Assembly: GCF_019097855.1 (NCBI RefSeq)
Contig: NZ_JAHRGL010000023.1
Span: 1-45,419 of the forward strand
Source: Geopseudomonas aromaticivorans
Lineage (GTDB): Bacteria; Pseudomonadota; Gammaproteobacteria; Pseudomonadales; Pseudomonadaceae
Reading direction: 5' to 3'
Length of the DNA stretch: 45,419 nucleotides
The notes under the pieces were generated by a model, which worked only from the letters and a program-made list of their open reading frames with translations, was not told the DNA's origin and did no database searches. Of the stretch, positions 15,619 through 24,600 are shown in pieces; positions within the stretch are counted from its first letter, which is position 1, and the number at the start of each line of letters is the position of its first letter. A program made the translations under genes and the position numbers.

Positions 15619-16011
15619 TTACTCCACAGGAGTCCAACCAGCGTAGCTACTGGAACCGGCTCCGGCGGGTATGAGGATGCAGTGCAGCCGATTCTGAAGA
15701 TCAAATCCAATCAGGACGTTATCTCCTTCCTGCGCTTGGTCCATCACAGGATTTCCCTGAAAATAGAGCCTGTGTTCTGTCCGTTTAGGATGATTTTCTC
15801 TGGAGTCGTACCAAGTCACTCCGGCCAGATGGGTGCCAACCCCTCCGCGCACAGAGAAAATTGCTTCGAATTCCACCCGATCTTCGCCGAACATGTTTTT
15901 AAGTGCTGCCACCCCATTGAACTCATGCTGGTGCGAGCGTTCGGGATGAGCCTCCACCGCAACAAGCGTTTTGATACAGGCTGGCTTAAGAACAACAGGC
16001 CTTGTAGACAT
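15619..16011 (-). CDS. Free-standing EcoRII N-terminal (effector-binding) domain protein
   Basis: This 130-residue protein aligns from end to end with residues about 18-135 of the neighbouring EcoRII-like enzyme: ERSHQHEFNGVAALKNMFG against KSHQHEIGSNAFTKILG, GVTWYDSRENHPKRTEHRLYFQGNPV against LTWYDTRLNQPHRSAEYRLYYRENPV, then GDNVLIGFDLQNRLHCILIPAGAGSSS against GDFCVIARKPDDSLLVVITPPNSTS. There is no nuclease domain and the frame is clean, ending in its own stop. GAAGGA stands before the ATG at 16011. In EcoRII this domain binds the effector CCWGG and inhibits the catalytic domain, so a free copy could bind the same sites as regulator, modulator or competitor. It is too diverged to be a recent copy. 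Confidence 0.85.
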   Translation of the reverse strand: MSTRPVVLKPACIKTLVAVEAHPERSHQHEFNGVAALKNMFGEDRVEFEAIFSVRGGVGTHLAGVTWYDSRENHPKRTEHRLYFQGNPVMDQAQEGDNVLIGFDLQNRLHCILIPAGAGSSSYAGWTPVE

Positions 16012-16142
16012 TATTTTTTCCTTCGTTGAGCGACCAGAAACCTCGTACAGGTAACTCCTTACGGGCCTGGGCCAACACCATATGGTGGCATGCCAGATGA
16101 TTTTCAACTGATCTGTTTCACCGTTATTGTCCAGCTGAGCAC

Positions 16143-16258
16143 GGTAACAGCGGTTACCAAACAAACCTCGCGCATTTTTCGTGGGAATAGCAAAGTTACA
16201 CTCAAAAACAAACACTTTGTCGTCGGAATATAAAAGTTACAGACAAAAACCCACACTT
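16143..16258. repeat. Repeats in the gap before the RHH operon
   Basis: The 317-base gap 16012-16328 is AT-rich, unlike its neighbours. It holds a palindrome GGTAAC-AGCG-GTTACC (16143-16158) and a 26-bp direct repeat, AAAGTTACAnnCAAAAACnnACACTT, at 16192-16217 and 16233-16258 (41-bp period, four differences). These lie between divergent genes (15619-16011 minus, 16329 plus) and are plausible operator sites for the RHH protein. Confidence 0.65.
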
Positions 16259-16328
16259 ATGTTTGTGTTGGCATATCTACAGTGGTTCGCCTATTATGGT
16301 GAAATCATAACTAACCTGTGTTTTCCCC

Positions 16329-16553
16329 ATGGCAACTATGTCGTCGCTCAATAACGCAGTTTCCGTTCGCTCAGCTGAACTTCTCGCCACCCCAAAGAAA
16401 AAGTTCAGTGTCGACCTCCCATCCGGAATCCATCAGCAGCTCAAAATTATCGCGGCAGCCAACAACACTACTGTCCGTGATCTGCTGCTCGACGGCGTGG
16501 TCAACTACGTGTTCCCAAAGTACCTAGTGAACGCCACCAACAAGGAGAACTGA
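16329..16553 (+). CDS. Ribbon-helix-helix DNA-binding protein
   Basis: A 74-residue protein whose core, KKFSVDLPSGIHQQLKIIAAANNTTVRDLLLDGVVNYVF, is a typical RHH fold: a beta strand followed by two helices. Such proteins act as antitoxins, partition proteins or autorepressors. The stop overlaps the next start by one base. No toxin or ParA is nearby, so I prefer a regulator of the three-gene operon and its repeated upstream sites. A second in-frame ATG is at 16338. Confidence 0.7.
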   Translation: MATMSSLNNAVSVRSAELLATPKKKFSVDLPSGIHQQLKIIAAANNTTVRDLLLDGVVNYVFPKYLVNATNKEN

Positions 16554-16876
16554 TGAGAGACGAAATCTTCTGCCGCCTCCGGGCGTTGTCTATCGAGAGA
16601 GGTGATAGCGGCACCCCTGCTGAACGCGACCAGACGATTGCAGCGTTCCTGTCACAACTGCGCGAAGCCGGCGCACCCCGCGTAGTCAAGCGACTCGAAG
16701 ATGAAGCTGTCCGACATCTGTACGTCAGCTGGACCGAGTACATCATCGCCGGTGAGCACAAGGAGGACATCCTCGAATGGCTCGCCTTCGCCGCCCATGC
16801 ACCGTACTCAACCAAACTGGCCAGGACCGACAGGTCGGAAGCCGAAGACACCAACGTGGTATCCCTGTTCAGATAG
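16553..16876 (+). CDS. Hypothetical protein, second gene of RHH operon
   Basis: A 107-residue, mainly helical, acidic protein (MRDEIFCRLRALSIERGDSG..., with VSWTEYIIAGEHKEDILEWLAF in the middle). It overlaps the RHH gene by one base and has AAGGAG upstream. I recognise no domain. The tight arrangement RHH, unknown, unknown suggests a functional unit; a toxin-antitoxin or small defence system cannot be excluded. Confidence 0.6.
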   Translation: MRDEIFCRLRALSIERGDSGTPAERDQTIAAFLSQLREAGAPRVVKRLEDEAVRHLYVSWTEYIIAGEHKEDILEWLAFAAHAPYSTKLARTDRSEAEDTNVVSLFR

Positions 16877-16885
16877 GAAGCACCT

Positions 16886-17221
16886 GTGGCAGACATCGAC
16901 GACAAGGTCTATCAGTACACACTGAACTTCAGCCATGAAGCTGGTCTAGAGACAGACCCGGTTGCCCTCAAGGATGGCGTCCTGCGGCACATGGCATCCG
17001 CTAGGACCGTGGTCACCACTGCAACCCTCGAGCGCATCGGCCACGTGCATCTGTCACTGATGATCAACACCGCCGCCCGTTATGGTCTGAGCTTGGGCGA
17101 AGTCGTGATAGAGGCTGTCCGCAACGGAAGCCAGCCGGTAGCAGCCCTCTGCTCCGCCATCTCTAGCCGGAAAAACGGCGTTCGCCGACCTAAGCAAAAG
17201 CCGACTCTGCGGCTTGTATAA
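16886..17221 (+). CDS. Hypothetical protein, third gene of RHH operon
   Basis: A 111-residue protein beginning at a GTG with AGGAAG upstream, 9 bp after the previous stop. Predicted helical, ending in a very basic tail (SRKNGVRRPKQKPTLRLV) that could contact nucleic acid. No domain recognised. It closes the three-gene operon. Confidence 0.6.
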   Translation: MADIDDKVYQYTLNFSHEAGLETDPVALKDGVLRHMASARTVVTTATLERIGHVHLSLMINTAARYGLSLGEVVIEAVRNGSQPVAALCSAISSRKNGVRRPKQKPTLRLV

Positions 17222-17406
17222 AGCAACTTGCTTTCTGCCCTATCCCTGTTTTTGATGTGGGCAATGATGGAGAAGTCGCGGATGCTGTCACCGTCATTGG
17301 GGGCAATGCGCATAGATGGGAGGCTGATGCTGCTCAATGATGAGCCTCGCCATCTTCACCTGTAAGCAAGACTCACAATCAGAGGCCTGAATCAAACGGT
17401 GGAAGC

Positions 17407-17772
17407 TCAAGCCTTCCGCCACCCCTCAACCACATCAGAGCCGAACTCCGCTTTCCAGGCCTTGAGCAGGGCGTGGTTCCCACTCTTCGTCTCGATACGC
17501 TTGCCGGTGACCGGCTGGACGTAGACCTTCACTTGGCGAGGGAGGCGCGGCTTCACGACCGTCGGCTCTGCCACCTCGAGCTCGACAGTTCGCGGCTCCA
17601 GTACGTCGACTACCTTCGCCAGGTCCATGCCGTAGTCCGCCATCAACGCCTTCAGCTTGTCTTCGAACTCCATTTCACGCTTGAGACCACTGTCGCCCTG
17701 GAGCTTCTCCAGCAGGGCCAGCTGTTCTTTGAGGGCCTGCTCAGCGCGGCGAAATTCAGCAAGTTTGGACAT
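17407..17772 (-). CDS. MvaT-family H-NS-like xenogeneic silencer
   Basis: This 121-residue protein has the MvaT/TurB/Pmr layout: an N-terminal coiled coil (MSKLAEFRRAEQALKEQLALLEKLQGDSGLKREMEFEDKLKALM) for oligomerisation, a linker, and the C-terminal AT-hook-like DNA-binding part (KVYVQPVTGKRIETKSGNHALLKAWKAEFG). The family is confined to pseudomonads and silences AT-rich foreign DNA. Plasmid copies such as Pmr of pCAR1 modulate host gene expression. AAAGGAG precedes the ATG. Confidence 0.93.
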   Translation of the reverse strand: MSKLAEFRRAEQALKEQLALLEKLQGDSGLKREMEFEDKLKALMADYGMDLAKVVDVLEPRTVELEVAEPTVVKPRLPRQVKVYVQPVTGKRIETKSGNHALLKAWKAEFGSDVVEGWRKA

Positions 17773-17819
17773 GTCGTCTCCTTTGGTTTCGTAACGTAAT
17801 CAAATCAGGTTGCGGCCGC

Positions 17820-18380
17820 CTAGTCGCCAGCGCGCAGGTATTCATAGAGGGTGGCCCGGCTGATGCCGAACTCGCGGGCGAGGGCAGCCTTCGGCTCGCG
17901 AGCGTCGGCGCGACGCCGCAGCTCGGTGATCTGGGCATCGTTCAGGGCTTTCTTGCGGCCCCGGTAGGCACCGCGCTGCTTGGCCAGAGCGATCCCTTCG
18001 CGCTGTCGCTCGCGGATCAGCTCGCGCTCGAACTCTGCGAAGGCCCCCATCACCGACAGCAGAAGGTTGGCCATCGGTGAGTCGTCGCCGGTGAAGGTCA
18101 GCCCTTCCTTGATGAACTCGATCCGCACACCGCGACCGGTGAGCTGCTGCACTAGGCGGCGCAGGTCGTCTAGGTTGCGGGCGAGGCGATCCATGCTGTG
18201 CACCACAAGGGTGTCGCCATCGCGCACGTAGCCGAGCAGCGCGTCGAGCTGGGGACGCAGGGTGTCCTTGCCGGAGGCCTTATCGGCGAACACCTTACTC
18301 ACCTGGGCGCCTTCGAGCTGTCGATCTGGGTTCTGGTCGAGGGTGCTGACCCGGATGTAGCCGATCCGCTGTCCGAGCAC
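17820..18380 (-). CDS. Serine recombinase (resolvase)
   Basis: A 186-residue small serine recombinase: IGYIRVSTLDQN with the nucleophile Ser, VVHSMDRLARNLDDL, GAFAEFERELIRERQREGI, and a C-terminal HTH (AKAALAREFGISRATLYEYL region). The GTG start follows GGAGG. Full length and intact. A res-like array of inverted repeats lies just upstream. It may resolve plasmid multimers or be the survivor of a Tn3-type transposon; no transposase is adjacent. Confidence 0.92.
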   Translation of the reverse strand: MLGQRIGYIRVSTLDQNPDRQLEGAQVSKVFADKASGKDTLRPQLDALLGYVRDGDTLVVHSMDRLARNLDDLRRLVQQLTGRGVRIEFIKEGLTFTGDDSPMANLLLSVMGAFAEFERELIRERQREGIALAKQRGAYRGRKKALNDAQITELRRRADAREPKAALAREFGISRATLYEYLRAGD

Positions 18381-18433
18381 GCTGCCTCCAAGGGTAATGT
18401 GTATGGATGAACCCTATATATCTGCCGGACACA

Positions 18434-18519
18434 TGTCAAAGAATACAAAAAACAACCCTATTCAGACACTCGGCAGCCGGCTTCCTAGGTGTCCGGATAG
18501 GGTATGGCTCATCCGGACA
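18434..18519. promoter_or_regulatory. Putative res site of the resolvase
   Basis: TGTCCGGAT (18490-18498) and ATCCGGACA (18511-18519) form a 30-bp site with 12-bp spacer, the size of a res crossover subsite. A second, longer dyad is TGTC...GACA (18434-18468) with inner GAATA/TATTC. Related half sites (TGTCCG near 18370, CCGGACA near 18426) lie at the resolvase start. The rest of the 291-base gap to 18671 holds only the RBS of the next gene. Confidence 0.65.
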
Positions 18520-18671
18520 GATGAGTGGCGGCCGTAATCGATCAAAAACTCTGTCACGCCTATCTTCTGCTTTATCTGAATTGTCTCTTGCCGCTTGAAA
18601 ACACCTCAGCCCAGAAATAACGCCTTTCAAGGTGCGAGAATGCCTGCACCACAAACAGGAGGGGATTGAGG

Positions 18672-19631
18672 ATGTTGCGAGACTGGCTGGAGCATAACCA
18701 GATAGGCTTGTATTTCGTCGCCGTAGCCATCGCGGCTGCTGCAGGTCTGACCTCCGAAGATATGGCTGATCTGGCGGCAATGGCTATCACGCCGGCGATT
18801 GCCGTGTTGATGTATGCCATGTTCATGCAGATTCCATTCCTTGAACTTCAGCAAGCCTTCGCCAACCGACGCTTCGTCGGCGCCTTGCTGCTGGCCAACT
18901 TCGTGCTGGTGCCGCTGCTGGTCTGGCTTCTGACCCTGCCGCTGTCGACCAACAAGGCCCTGCTGGTCGGAGCCCTGCTGGTTCTGCTGACGCCCTGCAT
19001 CGACTACGTGGTGGTATTCACCCACCTGGGCAAAGGCGACTCGCGGCTGGTACTGGCCGCCACGCCCCTCCTGCTGCTGCTCCAGCTGCTGATGCTGCCG
19101 GTTTATCTGAAGCTCATGCTCGGCACGCAGGTGGACACGGTGATAGCTATCCGTCCCTTCGCCGAGGCCTTCCTGTTGCTGATCGTCGCGCCCTTGGGGC
19201 TGGCCGTCGCCACCGAGCTGAGTGCGAGACGCTCCGCGGCGGTACGCATCTGGAGCGCCGGCTGGGCCTGGCTGCCCGTGCCGGCGATGGCAGTGGTACT
19301 GGTGACCGTGATCGGTTCGCAGATCGCTGCGGTGGCCCAGCAATTGGAAGTGCTGGCCCCCCTGCTACCGGTCTACGCCGCGTTCATGTTGCTCGCCCCT
19401 GCGCTCGGGGCGTTCAGCGCCAGGCTGTTCCGCCTGGCGGCGCCGGCAGCGCGGGCGGTGGCCTTCAGTACCTCCACTCGCAACTCGCTGGTGGTACTGC
19501 CACTGGCACTGGCCCTGCCCGAGCCGATCAGTGGGCTGGCGGCGGCCGCGGTGATAACCCAGACCCTAGTGGAGCTGGTCGGTGAGCTGATCTACCTGCG
19601 CGCCATCCCGGCGCTGGTAAGGGGTATCTAG
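18672..19631 (+). CDS. SBF-family (bile acid symporter/ACR3-like) transporter
   Basis: A 319-residue membrane protein with about ten hydrophobic segments. The N-terminal LTPCIDYVVVFTHLGKGDSRL and the C-terminal AFSTSTRNSLVVLPLALALP are the two family-typical re-entrant regions of the SBF fold, which includes ACR3 arsenite exporters. Related genes are often named arsenic resistance protein, but no arsR, arsC or arsH accompanies it, so the substrate is open. AGGAGGGG lies 7 bases before the ATG at 18672. The gene is convergent with the dsb pair. It opens the metal-resistance segment. Confidence 0.75.
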   Translation: MLRDWLEHNQIGLYFVAVAIAAAAGLTSEDMADLAAMAITPAIAVLMYAMFMQIPFLELQQAFANRRFVGALLLANFVLVPLLVWLLTLPLSTNKALLVGALLVLLTPCIDYVVVFTHLGKGDSRLVLAATPLLLLLQLLMLPVYLKLMLGTQVDTVIAIRPFAEAFLLLIVAPLGLAVATELSARRSAAVRIWSAGWAWLPVPAMAVVLVTVIGSQIAAVAQQLEVLAPLLPVYAAFMLLAPALGAFSARLFRLAAPAARAVAFSTSTRNSLVVLPLALALPEPISGLAAAAVITQTLVELVGELIYLRAIPALVRGI

Positions 19632-19774
19632 AGCCTGTACCTGTCTGTGTTTGGTAGCGGGCGAAAACAGCACTCCAGCGAGTGCCGGTGCCATCCCGGC
19701 AGCACCACCCGCCGGGTGCCTACGCTACGCCCGGCAGGAGGTGGACTGTAAGCTCTATCAGCGCACCCTTGGTG

Positions 19775-20449
19775 TCAGTTCCTGGCCTTGGCTACTTCGC
19801 TGCGAACCAGATCGCGCAGCGGCTCGGGACCGAACTCGCTCAGCGCGCGGCCATTGACGAAGAAGGTCGGGGTGCCCCGGATACCCACCGTCTTGACGTC
19901 CTGCATATCCGTCTCCAGTACGGCGTCGACGCCGGGCGTGTGCATGTCAGCGCGGGCCTTCTCCACATCCAGGCCGGCGCCCTCGGCGGCGACCCAGGCT
20001 GCTGCCACCTTGGGGTCGTCGTGCCAGCCTGGCTGGGCGGCGAGCACGGCCTCCAATACCTGCGGGTAGAGGTTCTGCTTGCGCGCGGCCTCCAGCATGC
20101 GCGTCACTTCCTCGGAGCCCTGGTGGAACAGTACATAGCGCAGCACCAGCCGCACATCGCTGGGGTTCTCGACGAGGATCTTCTTCACATGAGGGTAGAA
20201 GGCACGGCACGCCTCGCAGGAGGGGTCGAAGAACTCGACGATGGTCACCGGCGCCTGTGCCGGGCCGAACACCGGCGAGTGGAAGCGCACCAGGTTGCCG
20301 CCATTGGGCGCGTCCGGCGGCATCTGGGCGGGCGCCTGGGCCACCTGCGGCGGTTGCGGCGGCGTCGTCTGCGAGTAGAGGAATACGGCCACGGCGAAGA
20401 CGGCCAGGATCGCCACGCTGATGATCATGACCAGGGTACGGCGGTTCAT
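19775..20449 (-). CDS. DsbA/DsbG-like thiol:disulfide oxidoreductase
   Basis: A 224-residue protein with a membrane anchor or signal segment at 7-25, a proline-rich linker, and a thioredoxin fold with active site FFDPSCEACRAF (CEAC, about 78-81) and the cis-Pro loop GIRGTPTFFVNG. It should oxidise or isomerise disulfides in the periplasm. It overlaps the DsbB-like gene by 4 bp, so oxidant and re-oxidant are made together, perhaps to protect or mature periplasmic metal-resistance proteins. Confidence 0.9.
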   Translation of the reverse strand: MNRRTLVMIISVAILAVFAVAVFLYSQTTPPQPPQVAQAPAQMPPDAPNGGNLVRFHSPVFGPAQAPVTIVEFFDPSCEACRAFYPHVKKILVENPSDVRLVLRYVLFHQGSEEVTRMLEAARKQNLYPQVLEAVLAAQPGWHDDPKVAAAWVAAEGAGLDVEKARADMHTPGVDAVLETDMQDVKTVGIRGTPTFFVNGRALSEFGPEPLRDLVRSEVAKARN

Positions 20450-20880
20450 GGAGCAGTTCTCCGGCGAATGACGAGGAGCAGGATGGCGATAAGGACGAAA
20501 GCAAACAGGGCCAGCATCGGCAGCGGCACGCCGCCGAAGATGGTCATGCCGGCGCCCGAGCAGGACGGACCGGTAGCCGTGCAGGGCTGGATCGGCTGAG
20601 GAATCAGCCCGGCGTAGAGCAGCGTGTGAGCGAAGGCCAGTGCCGCGCCGATGCCGGCCAGCGGCAGAGCGTAACGCCAGATGGCGAAGTCCGAGCGGTA
20701 GCAGGCGATGGCCAGGATCACCGCCAGCGGGAACATAAAGGTGCGCTGGAACCAGCACAGTACGCAGGGAGCCTGCCCCATGACCTCTCCGATGAATAGT
20801 GCGGAGAGACTCGACAGCAGCGCCACCAACCAGGCGAGTAGAAGCAGTGGCCAGGGTCCGGAAGATGATGACGTACTCAT
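20446..20880 (-). CDS. DsbB-family quinone-linked disulfide generator
   Basis: A 144-residue protein with four membrane helices. APCVLCWFQR holds the CxxC of the first periplasmic loop, and CTATGPSC holds the second Cys pair. It would pass electrons from the partner DsbA-like protein to quinone. ATG 20880 has AGGAGGGG five bases upstream. The first gene of the two-gene dsb operon. The 273-base gap upstream (20881-21153) has no clear feature. Confidence 0.9.
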   Translation of the reverse strand: MSTSSSSGPWPLLLLAWLVALLSSLSALFIGEVMGQAPCVLCWFQRTFMFPLAVILAIACYRSDFAIWRYALPLAGIGAALAFAHTLLYAGLIPQPIQPCTATGPSCSGAGMTIFGGVPLPMLALFAFVLIAILLLVIRRRTAP

Positions 20881-21153
20881 TGGCCCCTCCTTGTTATGTA
20901 ACGAGGACAGCAGTGGACAGCCATCCCATTGACTTGAAACATGACGATTCCTCCCAGATTGGCGGTTTTCAGAAGGGCTTGTCGGGATCCTAAATCCCAT
21001 AGGAGATTCCCTAAAAAATCGGCGCCACTGGGACGCCGAGTGTCTGGAAAGGGGCAAGGCCCAGACGAAAGCACTTTCAACCACACGGCTGCAGTCAGCC
21101 GCTCCTTACATTAGGTGGGGCCATTTTTAGGCGATTGGTCAGCCGGCCCCCGC

Positions 21154-21480
21154 TCAGCCGCGCCGGCATCCTCCTCCGACTGCTTGGTACTCGACCGTTT
21201 GGAGCTCACCCTTTGAGTCGAGGAAGGTCATCCGCGCAGGCACCACGCCACAGACCTTGGCCTTGCGTGTCACACTGATCACCTTGACTACATCGAGCTC
21301 CATGCCATAGCGATACTTCTCGACTTTCGGAGCGGGTTTCCCGAGCTCTGCGGCATACGCTTCCATGGCGCGTTGGTTCTCCTGGATGAGCCTGCCAGGA
21401 TCTTTATCGAAACCAGCCGACATTGCGATGGAAGAGACGGCAAACATCGAGATGGCCAAGATTGCTTTCAGGGTTTTCAT
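21154..21480 (-). CDS. DUF2790 family small periplasmic protein
   Basis: A 108-residue protein with a clear signal peptide (MKTLKAILAISMFAVSSIAMSA). The mature part has YGMELDVVKVI and CGVVPARMTFLDSKGELQTVEYQAVGGGC, the DUF2790 pattern found in many pseudomonads, often near copper and other metal-resistance genes. Two conserved cysteines may form a disulfide. It follows the RND gene by 146 bp on the same strand, so it may be the last gene of the czc operon. Confidence 0.78.
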   Translation of the reverse strand: MKTLKAILAISMFAVSSIAMSAGFDKDPGRLIQENQRAMEAYAAELGKPAPKVEKYRYGMELDVVKVISVTRKAKVCGVVPARMTFLDSKGELQTVEYQAVGGGCRRG

Positions 21481-21626
21481 TTGAGTTCCTCTATCACTTC
21501 GGTAATTTGCCGAGTGCTGCTTCAGTGACTTCAGCTTCCGGATCATTTGCCGGCAAACACGGTTACGTTGTGGTGCGCAATACCGCCCCGGAGGGCTGTG
21601 ATTTCGATGAAAAATGAGGCAAACCA

Positions 21627-24600
21627 TCAGAAGGCCCCCGCTTCGCGATCAGCCATCAGGCGCTCGGTGTCCTTGCGGCCGAACAGCCAGAACATCACCG
21701 GGGTCAGGTAGGTATCGAGCAGGGTCGAGCTGATCAGGCCGGAGAAGATCACCACCGCCACCGGGTGGAGGACTTCCGTGCCCGGCCGCTCGGCCTCGAA
21801 CAGCAGGGGCGCCAGGGCAAAGGCGGTGACCAGCGCCGTCATCAGCACCGGGCTCAGGCGCTCCAGCGAGCCACGCAGGATCATCGCGTGGTCGAAGTTC
21901 TCGCCCTCGATGCGCATCAGGTTGATGTAGTGGCTGACCTTGAGGATGCCGTTGCGCACCGAGATGCCAGCCAGGGTGATGAAGCCGATCAGCGCAGCAA
22001 TCGACAGCGGCTGCCCCGACAACCACAGGCCGAGCACCGCGCCGACCAGGGCCAGCGGGATGTTGACCATGATCAGCGCCGACAGGGTCGCCGACTTGTA
22101 GCGGCTGTAGAGCACCACGAACATCAGGATCAGCGAGACGATGGACAGCAGGCCGACCAGACGCGACGCTTCCTCCTGGGCCTGGAACTGGCCGCCCAGG
22201 GTGATGAAGTAGCCTTCCGGCAGCTTGCTCTCGTCGACCACCTTGCGGATGTCTTCGACGATCTCCGACAGCGGGCGCCCTTGGGCGTTGGCCGATAGCA
22301 CGATGCGACGCTTGCCGTCGTCGCGACTGATCTGGTTCGGGCCGTCGCCGTCCTCGATGCTGGCGATCCGCGACAGCGGCACCCTACCGGTCGGGGTCTC
22401 GAACAGGATGTTGCCCAAGCCCTCCGCCGAACGCGCCGTCTCGGGCAGACGTACCACCAGGGCGAAACGCCGGCCACCCTCGACGATCTGGGTGACCTTC
22501 TCGCCCTCGACCAGACTCTCCAGCGTCGCCAGGATCTGCGGCGCGGGCACGCCGTACTGGGCGGCGGCGGCGTAGTCGATGCGCACCTTGATCTGCGGAG
22601 CCAGCACCTGCTTCTCGATTTCAAGGTCGGCGATGCCAGGAATATCCGCCAGCCTGCCGCGCAGGGTATCCGCCTGGCCGCGCAGGGTGTCCAGATCCTC
22701 GCCGAAGATCTTGATGGCGATCTGTGAGCGTACGCCGGACAGCATGTGGTCGATCCGGTGCGAGATCGGCTGGCCGATGCCGATGGCCGCTGGCAGATTG
22801 ACCAGCCGCGAACGGATGTCACCGCTGATCTCATCCATCGAGCGGGTCAGCTCCGAGGCCGGCTTGAGGCCGACATCCAGCTCGCTGACGTGCACACCCT
22901 CGGCGTGCTCATCCAGCTCCGCGCGACCGCTGCGGCGGCCGACGTGGGTCACTTCCGGCACCTGCATGACCAACTGCTCGGCCTGCTGGGCCAGCGCCGA
23001 GGACTCCGCCAGAGTCACGCCGGGGTTCAGACGCAGGCCGATCAGCAAGGTGCCCTCGTTGAACGGCGGCAGGAAGGTCTTCGGGAAGAACGGCACGCTC
23101 GCTGCCGCGACCAACACGGCAATGCCCGCTACGACTACAGCTGCCTTCGGACGCTGCAGGACGGCTTGCAAGCTGCTGCGATAGCGGCTTTTCAGCCAAG
23201 CCAGCAGTTTGGTGTCGCCATGCTCCAGCGACTTCATCCGCGGCAGCAGATAGAAGGACAGCACTGGGGTGACGGTCACCGAAACCACCAGCGAGGCCAG
23301 GGTCGAGACGATGAAGGCGATCCCCAGCGGTACGAATAGCCGCCCTTCCATGCCCGGCAGGGCGAACAGCGGCAGGAACACCAGCACAATGATGATGGTG
23401 GCGTAGAGGATGGCCGAACGCACCTCCATGGTCGCGTGCCCCACCAGTTCCAGCGGGTGCAGGCGGTGCTCGGGGTGCTTGGCCCGCTCCACCTTCAGCC
23501 GGCGCAGCACGTTCTCCACGCCCACCACAGCATCGTCGACCAATCCACCGATAGCGATGGCCAGGCCACCGAGGGTCATGGTGTTGATCGACAGGCCGAA
23601 GTACTTGAACACCAGACCGGTGATGAAGATCGACACCGGAATGGCCGTCAGCGCGATGATGGTGGGCCGCAGCGTGCCGAGGAAGAAGAACAGGATCGCC
23701 GCGACGAACACCGAGGCGCCGATCAGCTTGCCCTGCAGGGTGCTGATCGAAGCCTCGATGAAACTGGCCTGACGGAAGGTGACCTGGGGGGCCTCCATTC
23801 CGGTCGGCAGCGACTTGCGCATTTCCCCCAGCGCCGCCTCGATGGAGCGGGTCAGCTGGATGGTATCGGCCGTCGGTTGTTTCTGGATGCCGAGGATCAC
23901 TGCTGCCTTGCCTTCGAAGCCGGCATCGCCGCGCTTCAGGGCTGCGGCAAAGGTCACTTCGGCGATCTGCCGCAGGAGGATCGGCTGGCCGTTACGCGCC
24001 GTGATGGCCAGGTTCGACAGATCCCCCAGACTCGACGTCCGCCCCAGGTTGCGAATCAGATACTCGCGCCCATTGAGCTCGAGGAAGCCCCCGGAGGTAT
24101 TCGACGAATAGCCCTTGAGCGCCTCCTCCAGCTGCGTGTGGCTGATGCCCAGCTCGGCCATGCGCGCCGTGTCGGGCTGGACCTGGAACTGGCGGACCTC
24201 ACCGCCAATCGGGATCACCTGGGCCACACCGGGGATCGCCATCAGGCGCGGACGCAGCACCCAGTCGGCGAACTCGCGCACCTGCATCGGGGTGATCCGT
24301 GCCGCGTCGATGGGAATCGCGATCTGCATGATCTCGCCCATGATGGAGCTGATCGGCCCCATGCGCGGGATCACGCCCGGTGGCAAGCCCTCCTCCATCG
24401 CGGAGAGCCGCTCCGACACCATCTGCCGGGCCCGAAAAATCTCCGTGCTCCAGTCGAAGGTGACGTAAATGAACGACAGCCCGCTGCTGGAGACCGAGCG
24501 CACGCTCTCCACGCCGGGCAGACCGTTCATCGTGGTCTCCAGCGGGAAGGTGATCAGTTGCTCGACCTCTTCGGCGGCCATGCCGCCAGCCTCGGTCATG

